From: Mycolicibacterium arenosum
GTDB lineage: Bacteria; Actinomycetota; Actinomycetes; Mycobacteriales; Mycobacteriaceae
Length of the DNA stretch: 64,000 nt
NCBI RefSeq assembly: GCF_024320865.1
Contig: NZ_JANDBD010000003.1
Coordinates: 62,001 to 126,000, forward strand
Reading direction: 5' to 3'
Shown: positions 53,825 through 62,803 of the stretch, piece after piece
Layout of the letters: every line of letters starts with the position of its first letter
Position numbering within the stretch: the stretch's first letter is position 1
The notes under the pieces: generated by a model
What the model was told of the DNA's origin: nothing
Databases searched by the model: none
The model's input: the letters and a program-made list of their open reading frames with translations, nothing else
Program-made: the position numbers and the translations under genes

Positions 53825-54724
53825 CTATCCCAGCTGAAGCGCGGACGCCAGTTCGCGCAGCGCAGGGCGCGGGTCGATCGTCGGATTGTCACCCAGCACC
53901 TGGACGACGACGTGATCGGCACCCGCGTCGAGGTGCGCCGTCACCGCGGCCGCGGCGTCGTCGACCGACCCGGTGCCGACGATCGCACGGGCCAGCTTGT
54001 CCGAACCGCCCGGCACCAGGTCGGACTCGTCGAAGCCCTGACGGAGCCACGAGTTCCGGTAGTTCGGCAGCCCGCTGTATCCCATCAGGTGACCGTGCGC
54101 CCACTGCAGTTGGTCCTCGTCCGTCCCGCCGATCGCCACGGCCTGCTCCGACACGATCCACTTGTCCGGACCCAGGATGTCGCGCGTCACCCGCGTCTGA
54201 TCGGGCAGCACGAGATACGGGTGAGCGCCGTCCGCGTCGGTGCCCGAGAGCTCGATCATCTTCGGACCGAGCGCCGCCAGCAGTCGCACCGGCCGTCCTG
54301 AGCCGGGTTCGATCTGCTCGGGCACGGCGGCCATCTTCTCGAGGTAGGTGCGCATGGTGGCCAGCGGCTTGGCGTAGCTGCCGCCCATGTTGCCCTCGAC
54401 CAACGGTGCGTGACTCACGCCCAGCCCGAGGATGAAGCGCCGCGGGAACAGGTTGTTCAGGGTCCGACCCGCGACCTCGGCCGTCGACGGGACGCGGACG
54501 TGGATGTTGGCGATGCCGGTTCCCACCACCAAGCGCTCGGTGGCGGACAGGAACGCCGCAGACTCGACGAGGGCGTCCTTGAAGCCGATTTCCGGGATGA
54601 ACAACGAGCCGTAGCCGAGCGCCTCGATGTCCCGCGCAACGGCCTGCGCGTCGGGCATGGCCCACGTTTCGCTGGCCCACCAAACGCCGATCTGCGAGGG
54701 GAAGTCGATGTCGGGTTTAGTCAT
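53825..54724 (-). CDS. LLM-class F420-dependent oxidoreductase (TIGR03620-like)
   Basis: A 299-residue luciferase-like protein, probably using F420. Stretches typical of the group are IGVWWASETWAMPDAQAVAR, GTGIANIHVRVP, LGLGVSHAPLVEG and DHVVVQVLGDNP. It lies in the same orientation as the reductase-like and Rieske genes, 18 bases downstream of the former, so all three may form one catabolic operon. Confidence 0.9.
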   Translation of the reverse strand: MTKPDIDFPSQIGVWWASETWAMPDAQAVARDIEALGYGSLFIPEIGFKDALVESAAFLSATERLVVGTGIANIHVRVPSTAEVAGRTLNNLFPRRFILGLGVSHAPLVEGNMGGSYAKPLATMRTYLEKMAAVPEQIEPGSGRPVRLLAALGPKMIELSGTDADGAHPYLVLPDQTRVTRDILGPDKWIVSEQAVAIGGTDEDQLQWAHGHLMGYSGLPNYRNSWLRQGFDESDLVPGGSDKLARAIVGTGSVDDAAAAVTAHLDAGADHVVVQVLGDNPTIDPRPALRELASALQLG

Positions 54725-54742
54725 GCCCCGATGTTAGACGGC

Positions 54743-55819
54743 CTACGCGAAGCGTCCGGCGAACCCCCGCAGCGGGAGGTCGGCGCTGGTGAGCAGTCCG
54801 GGCGGCGCCGCGACGACGGACCGGATGGCGTGCAGAGCGGGCATGCCGGTGACGGTCATGCCGATCGACGCGAAGTTCTCGGGGTTCGACAGGTCGACGC
54901 CGGGCTTCGGGAAGATCATGTGCTTGTTGTAGACGCAGGGATCGCCCTTGATCTGAGTGATGTAGCAGCCCTTGATATCCCAGCTCGGATCGGTGTGCGG
55001 CGTCATCTGCCACTCCAGGTGCGTCTCGACGCGCGCCACCCCGTCCACCATGCCCTGGTACTTGATGTAGTTGCCGCCCAGCGACCCCTTCGGCAGCACG
55101 TACCAGCCCAGGTCGACGTCCTTCGTGCAGGCGCCGAGTTCGTAGCTGAACGCGACCTCGTCGAGCTCGAGACCGAAGCAGTCGGCCATCATCAGCACGC
55201 TGTCGGCGAACACCTCGGTGTACTTGCGGAGCCTGCCGGGAATCGACGGATCATCAACGGGCAGGCCGTATCCCACCTCGATCCAGGTGTCCTTGCTGTG
55301 GTGGCACGACACGTCAACGGACTCGATGGTGGTGACGTTCTCGATCTCGGCGACGTCGGCCGAGCACACCACGCCGAGGATCTGGTTCACACCGGGGTTC
55401 ATGCCGGTGCCGTAGAACGTCGAACCACCCTTCTCACACGCTTCGGCAAGGACCCGGCTGACCGGTTTCCCCGACGGGTGGGGGTGGTTGGTGTCACGGT
55501 GCCAGCCGGTGATCCAGTCGGCGGTGGTCACGATGTCGATGCCGGCCTCGAGCACCTTCACGTAGAGGTCCTCGTCGGGGAAGACGCCGTGAAAGGTCAG
55601 CACATCCGGCTCGGCGGCGATGATCTCGTCGACGGTGCCGGTGGCGGTCACGCCGATAGGGCCGATGCCCGCCAGCTCCCCGGCGTCCCTGCCGATCTTG
55701 TCCGGCGAGTAGCAGTGCACCCCGACGAGTTCCAGCTCCGACTGGGTGGTGAAGCGCTTGATCATCTCGGAACCGACGTTGCCGGTCGCGACCTGGAACA
55801 CCCGGATCGGTGAATTCAT
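54743..55819 (-). CDS. DapB-like NAD(P)-dependent dehydrogenase
   Basis: A 358-residue protein with an N-terminal Rossmann fold like dihydrodipicolinate reductase (RVFQVATGNVGSEMIKRF) and a C-terminal substrate domain specific to actinobacterial homologues (EWQMTPHTDPSWDIKGCYI). It is not the lysine-pathway DapB, which is shorter and has a different catalytic His motif. ATG at 55819 lies seven bases after the Rieske gene stop. It probably acts on a ring- or sterol-derived substrate with the oxygenase, but this is inference. Confidence 0.82.
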   Translation of the reverse strand: MNSPIRVFQVATGNVGSEMIKRFTTQSELELVGVHCYSPDKIGRDAGELAGIGPIGVTATGTVDEIIAAEPDVLTFHGVFPDEDLYVKVLEAGIDIVTTADWITGWHRDTNHPHPSGKPVSRVLAEACEKGGSTFYGTGMNPGVNQILGVVCSADVAEIENVTTIESVDVSCHHSKDTWIEVGYGLPVDDPSIPGRLRKYTEVFADSVLMMADCFGLELDEVAFSYELGACTKDVDLGWYVLPKGSLGGNYIKYQGMVDGVARVETHLEWQMTPHTDPSWDIKGCYITQIKGDPCVYNKHMIFPKPGVDLSNPENFASIGMTVTGMPALHAIRSVVAAPPGLLTSADLPLRGFAGRFA

Positions 55820-55826
55820 CTGCTGC

Positions 55827-56846
55827 TCAGCCTTTCTGGTGTGCAAGGTCCGCAGCACTTCCGCCGCGGCCGTCGGGATAGAACTGCATGGCCCACGTGC
55901 GGATCGCGGTGAAGCCCTCGTATTCGGAGGTGGACAGCGCCGGCGGATCCGAGTAGCGCTGGTGGCTCCAGATGTAGATGTCCTGCCTGAACTGGCGGAT
56001 GATCTCCTCGCCGAATGCGATGGCCTTCTGCTCGGCACGCGGTGAATCCTTACCGGGGACGCGGCCGATGTAGACCATGAAGCGGACATCCGAGGTGTAC
56101 TCGTCGACGGGAGTGATGGCCGAGATCGTCCGGTTGTCGACCATCCCCCAGCTCTTGGTGACGGCGATGCCGAGTCCGCCGTTGATCGCCTCGACGCCGC
56201 TGTTGACGTCCTCGATCCGCTGCCCGTCGTCGCCCTCGAAGGTGATGGTGAAGTCCACGTACGACACGGCATCGGCGAAATCGTGCCGGGTGAAGATCGG
56301 GTTGATCGGCGTCTCGTGGACGTACTTGAAATGGGCGAAGTCGACGCCGTTCTCGAGCACGTACTGGGGGTGCATCTCGTGGCCCTGCTCGAACAGGCGC
56401 TGCTGCGGGTAGTAGTCGTCGACGCTGCTGCCGTCCTCGAAGCTCGCGAAGACGTCGGGTGCGTCGAAGAACGGCTCGCGACCCTCGAGGTCGTGCCAGA
56501 TGTAGATCGATGCGTTGCGTTCGATGACGGGGTAGGTCTTGATGCGACGGCCGCGGTTGGGCCGACTCTCGTAGGGAATGCACACGTTTCGCCCCTCCTG
56601 ACTCCACTGCCAGCCGTGGAAGGGACACTGCAGGACCTCGCCGACGACCTTGCCGCCGAACCCCAGGTGGGCGCCGAGGTGTTCGCAGTAGGCGTTCATG
56701 ACGGTGACCTGGCCGGCCTCCGACCGCCAGGCGACCATGTCCTCGCCGAAGTACTTCATCACGTGCACGTCGCCGACGCCGACCTCGTCGGACCAGGCGA
56801 CCTGGAACCAACCGGTCGGCTTCATCGACAGTGGCGGTTTGGCCAT
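55827..56846 (-). CDS. Rieske-type oxygenase, KshA-like
   Basis: Terminal oxygenase of 339 residues. The Rieske centre is CEHLGAHLGFGG followed by CPFHGWQW. The mononuclear iron site is the D-x2-H-x4-H set in VDFAHFKYVHET. It is most like 3-ketosteroid-9-alpha-hydroxylase oxygenase components (KshA) and related steroid/side-chain oxygenases. The reductase is not encoded nearby. ATG at 56846 is preferred to 56861. Divergent from a TetR gene with an inverted repeat between them. Confidence 0.9.
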   Translation of the reverse strand: MAKPPLSMKPTGWFQVAWSDEVGVGDVHVMKYFGEDMVAWRSEAGQVTVMNAYCEHLGAHLGFGGKVVGEVLQCPFHGWQWSQEGRNVCIPYESRPNRGRRIKTYPVIERNASIYIWHDLEGREPFFDAPDVFASFEDGSSVDDYYPQQRLFEQGHEMHPQYVLENGVDFAHFKYVHETPINPIFTRHDFADAVSYVDFTITFEGDDGQRIEDVNSGVEAINGGLGIAVTKSWGMVDNRTISAITPVDEYTSDVRFMVYIGRVPGKDSPRAEQKAIAFGEEIIRQFRQDIYIWSHQRYSDPPALSTSEYEGFTAIRTWAMQFYPDGRGGSAADLAHQKG

Positions 56847-56854
56847 GTCGACAA

Positions 56855-56878
56855 GAATCACAGAGGGTTCTATGATTC
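56855..56878. promoter_or_regulatory. Imperfect inverted repeat between Rieske and TetR genes
   Basis: GAATCACAGAG and TTCTATGATTC around a GG centre are complementary at 9 of 11 positions, spanning the presumed start of the TetR gene and lying nine bases from the Rieske ATG. A TetR dimer bound here would shut off both genes. Confidence 0.65.
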
Positions 56879-57495
56879 GTCAAGTGGCGGAGACCAACGC
56901 GCGGCGCACCAACAAGCGGGGCCAGGCGACCCGCGATGCAATGCTCGACGCCGCCCTGAGCGCGCTGGCCACCGGGGACACCGCGGCGGCGTCGGCCAAT
57001 CGGATCGCCAAGGACGCGGGCGTCACCTGGGGCGCGATCAAGTATCAGTTCGGCGATATCGACGGACTCTGGGCGGCGGTCCTGCAGCGCACCGCGGAGC
57101 GACGCGGCCAGTTGCCGTCGCAGGCGACACCGGACGCGCCCCTGCGCGAACGGGTCGCGGCGATCATCGACCTGCTGTTCGACGGCCTCTCGGCCCCGGA
57201 CTCCCGCGCCATCGAGACGCTGCGGGCCGCCCTCCCCCGCGACGGCGCCGAACTCGAGCGGCTCTACCCGCAGACGGCAGCGGAACTCCAGTCGTGGGGG
57301 CGGAGCTGGATTCTGGCCTGTCAGAGGGCTTTCGCGGACGTGGACGTCGATCCCGAGCGCGTCCGCGAGGTGGCGTCGTTCATACCCGGTGCGATGCGGG
57401 GCCTGGTGTCCGAACGTCAACTCGGCTCGTACTACGACCTCGACCTCGCCCGCACCGGGCTGACCAACGCGATCGTGAGCTACCTCCGCACATAG
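56872..57495 (+). CDS. TetR-family transcriptional regulator
   Basis: A regulator of about 207 residues. The N-terminal HTH (AMLDAALSALATGDTAAASA, then IAKDAGVTWGAIKYQFGDID) is typical of TetR; the C-terminal ligand domain is helical. It likely represses the divergent Rieske operon and itself. ATG at 56872 falls inside the inverted repeat; GTG at 56884 (VAETNARR) is an equally possible start. Confidence 0.88.
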   Translation: MIRQVAETNARRTNKRGQATRDAMLDAALSALATGDTAAASANRIAKDAGVTWGAIKYQFGDIDGLWAAVLQRTAERRGQLPSQATPDAPLRERVAAIIDLLFDGLSAPDSRAIETLRAALPRDGAELERLYPQTAAELQSWGRSWILACQRAFADVDVDPERVREVASFIPGAMRGLVSERQLGSYYDLDLARTGLTNAIVSYLRT

Positions 57496-57498
57496 CGA

Positions 57499-57669
57499 TC
57501 AGCGGCTCTGCTGCACCGTGGTGTCGACCGACGGCGCGTGCGCCTGCTGGTTGGTGTCGACGGCCCAGTCGTGGTGACCGATGTCGGCCTGCGCGGGCGC
57601 GGCCAGTCCGAGCACGGCGGCGGCGAGACCACTGGCGATCACTGCGGCGATGGTGGTGTTCTTCGTCAC
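57499..57669 (-). CDS. Small secreted protein (56 residues)
   Basis: Translation from GTG at 57669 gives VTKNTTIAAVIASG... with a clear signal peptide (Lys at residue 3, hydrophobic core, PAQA|DIGHHD cleavage) and a ~28-residue mature peptide rich in His, Gln and Asp (DIGHHDWAVDTNQQAHAPSV). AAGGAG lies seven bases before the start. The stop abuts the convergent TetR gene. No homologue recognised; a secreted peptide or small envelope protein is likely. Confidence 0.75.
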   Translation of the reverse strand: MTKNTTIAAVIASGLAAAVLGLAAPAQADIGHHDWAVDTNQQAHAPSVDTTVQQSR

Positions 57670-57780
57670 GAGTTACTCCTTCTACTGCAACCGAATTCAT
57701 CTGAACTCGGTACTGCAGGGTCCAACGCGCCACGTGCCGAATTAATTTCCCTTGCTAACGAGTTGCCCCGACGCGATCGG

Positions 57781-59619
57781 CTACTCGGGCGCCGTCTCCT
57801 CAAGCGCCCGAATCAGACTCGCCGCGTCGAACGGCCCCTTGTGCCGCATGCCGTTGACGAAGAACGTGGGCGTGGAGTTCAGGTCCATCAACTCGGCGTC
57901 CTGCGCGTCGTCCTGCACTCGGTGCAGCACGTGCGACGAGTGCAGATCCTCGTCGAACTTCTTGATGTCACAGCCGATTCCGTCGGCGTACCGGTAGATG
58001 TGCTCCCATTCCAGGTAGTCCTGGAACTCGAACATCCTGATCCCCATCTCGAAGAACTTGCCCTGCAGGCCGGCCGCCTCGGCGGCCCGCGCCGCGTCCA
58101 TGGCGTGCGGGTGCACCCGTTCGAGCGGCAGGTGCCGCCAGACGTACCGCAGCCGGTCGCCGAAGTGGTCGCGCACCTCGTCGATGGACCCCGTCGCGCG
58201 GCTGCAGAACGGGCACTCGTAGTCGCCGTACTCCACCAGCGTGAGCTCCGCGTTGGGGTTGCCCCGCATGTGGTCGCGGTCGGGATCGACCTCGCGAATC
58301 AGCTTGGCGCCGACGGCCACCGGCGGGAACAGTCGGTCGGTGACCAGGAACCAGAGCCAGCCCAGTGCAAACGCCAGCACCGACGCCGCCAGCACGCCGA
58401 CGCGGGCCTGATCCTGCTTGACGGGGTCGGCGATCGCGATGTCGACGATGAAAAGCGAGATCGTGAATCCGATCCCCGACAGGGCCGCACCACCCGCGAC
58501 CCGGCGCAGCGTCAGGCCGGGCGCCAACTGCCCGATACCGGTGGCACGCACCAGCGCCGTCGCGGCGGTGATCCCGACGAACTTGCCTACGACGAGGCCG
58601 GCGATGACACCCCACGTGAGCGGTGACCGGAACGCCGCCGAGATGGTCGCGAGGTCGAGCCGCACCCCCGCGTTGGCGAGGGCGAACAGCGGCAGCACCA
58701 GATACGAGACGTACGGCCCGACGCTGGTGGTCAGCCTCTCGTTGATCGAGATCGACTGCCGCAGGCTGCGCGTGGCGGCCCTGGCGTACTCGGAGTTCGG
58801 CGACTGCCGGAACGCGCGGATCACCTCCGCGGCCTCCTCGACGCGCTCGCGCTCCGGGGTGAACACCGGGATCAGCAGCGCGACGGCGACGCCCGCGAGC
58901 GTCGGGTGCACACCCCCGGCGAACAGCGCGAGCCACAGTGCGAACGCCAACGCGCAGTACGCGGGACCGCGCAGCACCATCGGCAGCAGACGCACCGCGG
59001 CCAGCGCCGCGATGAGTCCCAACGAGAGGACCAGCGGCCAGATCTCGACCTCGTCGGAGTAGAACAGCGCGATCGCCAGCAGCGCACCGACGTCGTCGAC
59101 GACGGCGAGCGTCAGCAGGAACGTCCGCAACCGCGCGGGGAACTTCGGGCCGATGATCGCCAGGGCGCCGACGAGAAACGCCGTGTCCGTGGAGATCACC
59201 ACGCCCCACGCCCGCGCGTCGTCGCCGCTGGGGTTGAGCAGCAGGAAGATCACCGCGGGCACCACCAGGCCCGCCAGCGCCGCGACGACCGGCACGGCGG
59301 CACGCGACTTGTCGGTGAGCTCGCCGATCGTGAACTGGCTCTTGACCTCCAGACCGACGATGAAGAAGAAGAACGCCATCAACCCGTCGTTCACGAGGTG
59401 CTTGACGCTCAACTCGGCGTGCATGTCACCGAACACCAGGCCGACGTGCATGTTCCAGAAGTCGGTGTAGCTCTGCGCCCACGGCGAGTTGGCCCACACG
59501 ATCGCCAGCAGGGTGAAGAGCAGCAACAGGGCGGCGGCGGTGTTCTCGCCGCCCCTGGCGGCCGTCGGATCCCGTCCGAAACGGCTCGGCGCCGACGCGG
59601 GCCGGGTCTGCTCGGTCAC
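57781..59619 (-). CDS. nhaA: NhaA-type Na+/H+ antiporter fused to a DsbA-like thioredoxin domain
   Basis: A 612-residue fusion. Residues ~25-420 form NhaA (DGLMAFFFFIVGLEVKSQFT, WGVVISTDTAFLVGALAIIG, LTLAVVDDVGALLAIALFY with the ion-binding Asp pair, and GGAALSGIGFTISLFIVDIA). Residues ~440-612 form a DsbA/thioredoxin-like domain with an active site CPFC (GDYECPFCSRATG) and a cis-Pro in NSTPTFFVNG. The fused domain may sense or act on redox state at the membrane. Its start overlaps the acetoacetyl-CoA synthetase stop by four bases, so it is transcribed with it. Confidence 0.92.
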   Translation of the reverse strand: MTEQTRPASAPSRFGRDPTAARGGENTAAALLLLFTLLAIVWANSPWAQSYTDFWNMHVGLVFGDMHAELSVKHLVNDGLMAFFFFIVGLEVKSQFTIGELTDKSRAAVPVVAALAGLVVPAVIFLLLNPSGDDARAWGVVISTDTAFLVGALAIIGPKFPARLRTFLLTLAVVDDVGALLAIALFYSDEVEIWPLVLSLGLIAALAAVRLLPMVLRGPAYCALAFALWLALFAGGVHPTLAGVAVALLIPVFTPERERVEEAAEVIRAFRQSPNSEYARAATRSLRQSISINERLTTSVGPYVSYLVLPLFALANAGVRLDLATISAAFRSPLTWGVIAGLVVGKFVGITAATALVRATGIGQLAPGLTLRRVAGGAALSGIGFTISLFIVDIAIADPVKQDQARVGVLAASVLAFALGWLWFLVTDRLFPPVAVGAKLIREVDPDRDHMRGNPNAELTLVEYGDYECPFCSRATGSIDEVRDHFGDRLRYVWRHLPLERVHPHAMDAARAAEAAGLQGKFFEMGIRMFEFQDYLEWEHIYRYADGIGCDIKKFDEDLHSSHVLHRVQDDAQDAELMDLNSTPTFFVNGMRHKGPFDAASLIRALEETAPE

Positions 59620-61568
59620 GTGCGCGCGTACCCCGCGAACACGTCCAGTAACTCCGGGCGGTCCACCGCGCTCGGCGTGAGCACGGTGGAAGCCTTGGCG
59701 CCCAGGAGTATTCGCTTGATCGGAATCTCCAGGCGCTTACCGGTCATCGTGCGCGGAATGCCGGGCACCGCGATCACGTCGTCGGGCACGTGCCTCGGCG
59801 ACGCGCCGGTCCTGATGGCCGCGACGATGCGATCGCGCAGGGCGTCGTCGAGATCGGCGCCGTCGGTGAGCGTGACGAACAGCGGCATCCAGTAGCCGCC
59901 GTCGTCCAACTCGCACCCCACCACCAGGCAGTCCTGCACCTCGGCGAGGCCCTCGACCGCGTTGTAGATCTCGGCGCTGCCCATCCGGACGCCCATCCGG
60001 TTCAGGGTGGCGTCGGAACGACCGTGCACCACAACCGAATTCCGATCGGTGATCGTCAGCCAGTCGCCGTGGCACCAGACGCCGGGATACTTGTCGAAGT
60101 AGGCCCCGCGGTACTTCTCCCCGTCCGGATCGTTCCAGAAGAACACCGGCATCGACGGCATCGGCTTGGTGACCACCAACTCGCCGGCCTCGTCACGCAC
60201 CGGCGTGCCGCCCTCACCCCATGCCTCGACGGCCGCACCGAGACACAGCACGTTGAGCTCGCCGGCACGGATCGGCACCAGCGGACACCCGCCGATGAAC
60301 GCCGTCACCACGTCGGTACCGCCGCTGCAGGACACGACCGGAACGCTGCGGCCCAGACCCTGCTGAATCCAGCGGTATCCCGACGCGGGTAACGGCGAGC
60401 CCGTCGACCCCACCGCGCGCACGCCGTCCAGCGCGTAGTCGCGTCCCGGCCGCAACTCCTCCTTGGCACACGACAGCCAGTAACCCGCACCGGCGCCGAA
60501 CACCGTCACGCCCGCATCGGCCGCGACCTGCCACAGGTGGTCGGTCGAACCGTGCGTGGGGCTGCCGTCGTACAGCACGATCGTCGACCCGACTAGGAGG
60601 CCGCCCAGGAGCAGGTTCCACATCATCCAGCTGGTCGAGGACTGCCAGAAGAAGCGGTCCTCGGGTTTCAGGTCGAGGTGCAGGCTCAGGTACTTGAGGT
60701 GTTCGAGCACCACCCCGCCGTGCCCGTGCACGATGCCCTTGGGCGTGCCCGTCGTCCCCGACGAGAACAGCACCCACAGCGGATGGCCGAACCGCACCGC
60801 GGTGATCTGCAGCGGCACATCGTGATTCAGCACCTCCGCCCACGGCGTGACGTCGTCCGGGGCGGGCAGCCCGATCCTCGGCACCAGCACCGTCGCCGTC
60901 AGCGTCGGCAGCTGGGAGCGGATCTCCGCCAGTTCGGCGCTGCGGTCGACGCGCTTGCCGTTGTACAGCGAGCCGTCGCTGGCGACGAGCACGACGGGTT
61001 CGAGCTGCCCCAGCCGCGCGACCACGCCGGGAACGGCGACGTCCTGATTGCACACCGCCCACGTCGCACCGACAGCCGCGGCGCCGAGGAACGCGACGAC
61101 GGCCTCGGCGACGTTGGGCAGGTACCCGACGACGCGGTCGCCGGGTTTCACGCCCAGCGTGCGCAGATGGTGGGCGAACGACGCGGTCTCCTCGCGAAGC
61201 CGCTCCCACGACCAGTCGGTCGAACCGTCCTCCCCGACCGCGACGAGGGCGGGCCGGTCGGTGGTCTCGTGCCGGAACACCTCCGATGCGTAGTTCACCG
61301 ACAGGCCCGGAAACCACTGCGCGCCCGGCATCTCCGCGGAGGCGAGCACGGTCTCGGGAGTCGTCGTGGACCGCACCGCGAAGAAGTGCCAGACCGCTTC
61401 CCAGAACCAGGCGACGTCGCGCACCGACTCCTCCCAGAGCTCCTGGTAGTCGGCGAACTCGCCGCGGCCGGTCTCGCCGAGCCACGCCGTGAAGCGGGTG
61501 AGGTTCGCATTGTCGATGTCCGCCTGGCCGGGGGTCCAGCTTCCCGTCAGTTCATCGGCACCGGTCAT
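59616..61568 (-). CDS. Acetoacetyl-CoA synthetase
   Basis: Adenylate-forming ligase of 650 residues. It has the AMP-binding P-loop FSSGTTGTPKGIVHGHGG, SSTSWMMWNLLLGGLLVGST, GRSDATLNRMGVRMGSAEIY and a C-terminal TGKRLEIPIKRIL with the catalytic Lys. The N-terminal region (LTRFTAWLGETGRGEFADYQ) is typical of acetoacetyl-CoA synthetases rather than acetyl-CoA synthetases. It activates acetoacetate for lipid synthesis or ketone-body use. ATG at 61568 ends the gap after the GH76 gene by one base. Confidence 0.92.
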   Translation of the reverse strand: MTGADELTGSWTPGQADIDNANLTRFTAWLGETGRGEFADYQELWEESVRDVAWFWEAVWHFFAVRSTTTPETVLASAEMPGAQWFPGLSVNYASEVFRHETTDRPALVAVGEDGSTDWSWERLREETASFAHHLRTLGVKPGDRVVGYLPNVAEAVVAFLGAAAVGATWAVCNQDVAVPGVVARLGQLEPVVLVASDGSLYNGKRVDRSAELAEIRSQLPTLTATVLVPRIGLPAPDDVTPWAEVLNHDVPLQITAVRFGHPLWVLFSSGTTGTPKGIVHGHGGVVLEHLKYLSLHLDLKPEDRFFWQSSTSWMMWNLLLGGLLVGSTIVLYDGSPTHGSTDHLWQVAADAGVTVFGAGAGYWLSCAKEELRPGRDYALDGVRAVGSTGSPLPASGYRWIQQGLGRSVPVVSCSGGTDVVTAFIGGCPLVPIRAGELNVLCLGAAVEAWGEGGTPVRDEAGELVVTKPMPSMPVFFWNDPDGEKYRGAYFDKYPGVWCHGDWLTITDRNSVVVHGRSDATLNRMGVRMGSAEIYNAVEGLAEVQDCLVVGCELDDGGYWMPLFVTLTDGADLDDALRDRIVAAIRTGASPRHVPDDVIAVPGIPRTMTGKRLEIPIKRILLGAKASTVLTPSAVDRPELLDVFAGYART

Positions 61569-62726
61569 CTACTCGTCGTCCTCCTTCGACGGCTCGGTCT
61601 CGAGTTCCAAAGCGAGCTGCGGCCCGTCGTCGGTGAGCGTGTGCGCGGCCTCCATCAGCATCCACCCCGACAACTGCACCGACAGGTCCTTCTCCGGCAC
61701 CTCGGAGGCGTTCACCGCGCCCTCGACGAACTCCGCGCTCTTGCCGCCCGCGCCCGGCAGTTCGGCGTTGCGGTCCCAGAAGGCGCCGAACAGTGGCAGC
61801 CCGTCCACGGTCTGCCGGTAGTCCCACGCCGACTGTGCCGACTTCACCACCAGTTCCCTTGCCGCCGAGCGGGTTTCCTCGTCCTCAGGCGTCCGTTCGG
61901 GCAACGTGGTCGCGACCAGCGCGAGGTAGCGCGCCGTGATCCCGTTGAACAGTCCGCCGTCACCACCACCCGCGCCGCGGATCACGCCGTCGGTCGCCAT
62001 GTTGTCGCGGACCGCGGCCACCAGCCGGTGTACGCGCAACGCGTGCCGCTCGTCCTCGGTCCGGGCGGCGAGTTCGGTCTCGAGGCCCAACACCACGCCC
62101 TGGCAGTAGGTGTACTGCGCGCGCACCAGCGAGCCGGCCTTGATGCCGTCGAACACCAGGCCCGTCTCGGGGTCGATGAGGGTCTCGTCGATCCAGTCGG
62201 CCATCTGCTGCGCTCGCCGCAGCCTGTCGTCGTAGCGGGCCAGGAAGATCCCGGCGGGCCCGTTGGCGGGGGCGTTGAAGAACTGGTCCTGCTTGCGCCA
62301 CGGGATGCCGCCGCCGTCCTCGGGCACCCACGCGTTGAGGAACTGGTCGGCGAGCTTCTCCAGCGCCTTGGGCCGCTCGACGCCGCACAGCCGGCCCGCC
62401 CGTTCGAGCGCGAGCGCCAGCCAGGCCATGTCGTCGTAGTAGTCGTTGATCCAGCGGCCGGTGTTGCGGATGCGGTGCGCGCGGATCTGTCGGTTGATCC
62501 TGGTGAGGCGCTCGGGCTGCGGATCGCGCAGCTGCGCGTCGACCAGGTTGTCGAGTAGATGGGCCTGCCACCAGTAGTGCCACATGCGGAACGTGGAGTA
62601 GCGCCGCTCGGTCGGCCATGCGACGACGCCGAGCTGAGTGCCCGGCAGGTGCCACAGCCGCTTCAGGTGCCGCTTCGCGATGGCCGCCTCCGAGCTGGCC
62701 GCGCGATTCGCCCATAGCTGATCCAT
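61569..62726 (-). CDS. Glycoside hydrolase family 76 (Rv0365c-like)
   Basis: A 385-residue (alpha/alpha)6-barrel protein of GH76, the alpha-1,6-mannanase family. The catalytic Asp pair is in WINDYYDDMAWLALALERAG. No signal peptide is seen, so it probably acts inside the cell on mannose-containing lipids or glycans. The frame opens far upstream, but ATG at 62726 matches the family; the upstream part is the shadow of the methyltransferase gene. It belongs to the block conserved with M. tuberculosis. Confidence 0.9.
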   Translation of the reverse strand: MDQLWANRAASSEAAIAKRHLKRLWHLPGTQLGVVAWPTERRYSTFRMWHYWWQAHLLDNLVDAQLRDPQPERLTRINRQIRAHRIRNTGRWINDYYDDMAWLALALERAGRLCGVERPKALEKLADQFLNAWVPEDGGGIPWRKQDQFFNAPANGPAGIFLARYDDRLRRAQQMADWIDETLIDPETGLVFDGIKAGSLVRAQYTYCQGVVLGLETELAARTEDERHALRVHRLVAAVRDNMATDGVIRGAGGGDGGLFNGITARYLALVATTLPERTPEDEETRSAARELVVKSAQSAWDYRQTVDGLPLFGAFWDRNAELPGAGGKSAEFVEGAVNASEVPEKDLSVQLSGWMLMEAAHTLTDDGPQLALELETEPSKEDDE

Positions 62727-62731
62727 TGTTC

Positions 62732-62787
62732 TTCTTCCCGTCGCTTCGCTCGCCCTGGCGTTCTTCCCGTCGCTTCGCTCGCCCTGG
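62732..62787. repeat. Tandem duplication of a 27-base repeat
   Basis: Two identical 27-base copies at 62732-62758 and 62761-62787 (period 29 bases), core CCCGTCGCTTCGCTCGCCC, lie between the GH76 start and the methyltransferase stop. A related core GGTCGCTTCGCTCC occurs at 2248-2261 in the thiG start region. Such GAGCGAAGCGAC-type units are dispersed in fast-growing mycobacteria. Confidence 0.75.
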
Positions 62788-62803
62788 TGCCGTTGATCCT
62801 GCC

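Noticed and set aside
60678..62558. Plus-strand open frame of 626 codons opposite acetoacetyl-CoA synthetase and GH76
   Set aside because: Antisense shadow of two well-supported genes with Arg/His-rich nonsense composition.
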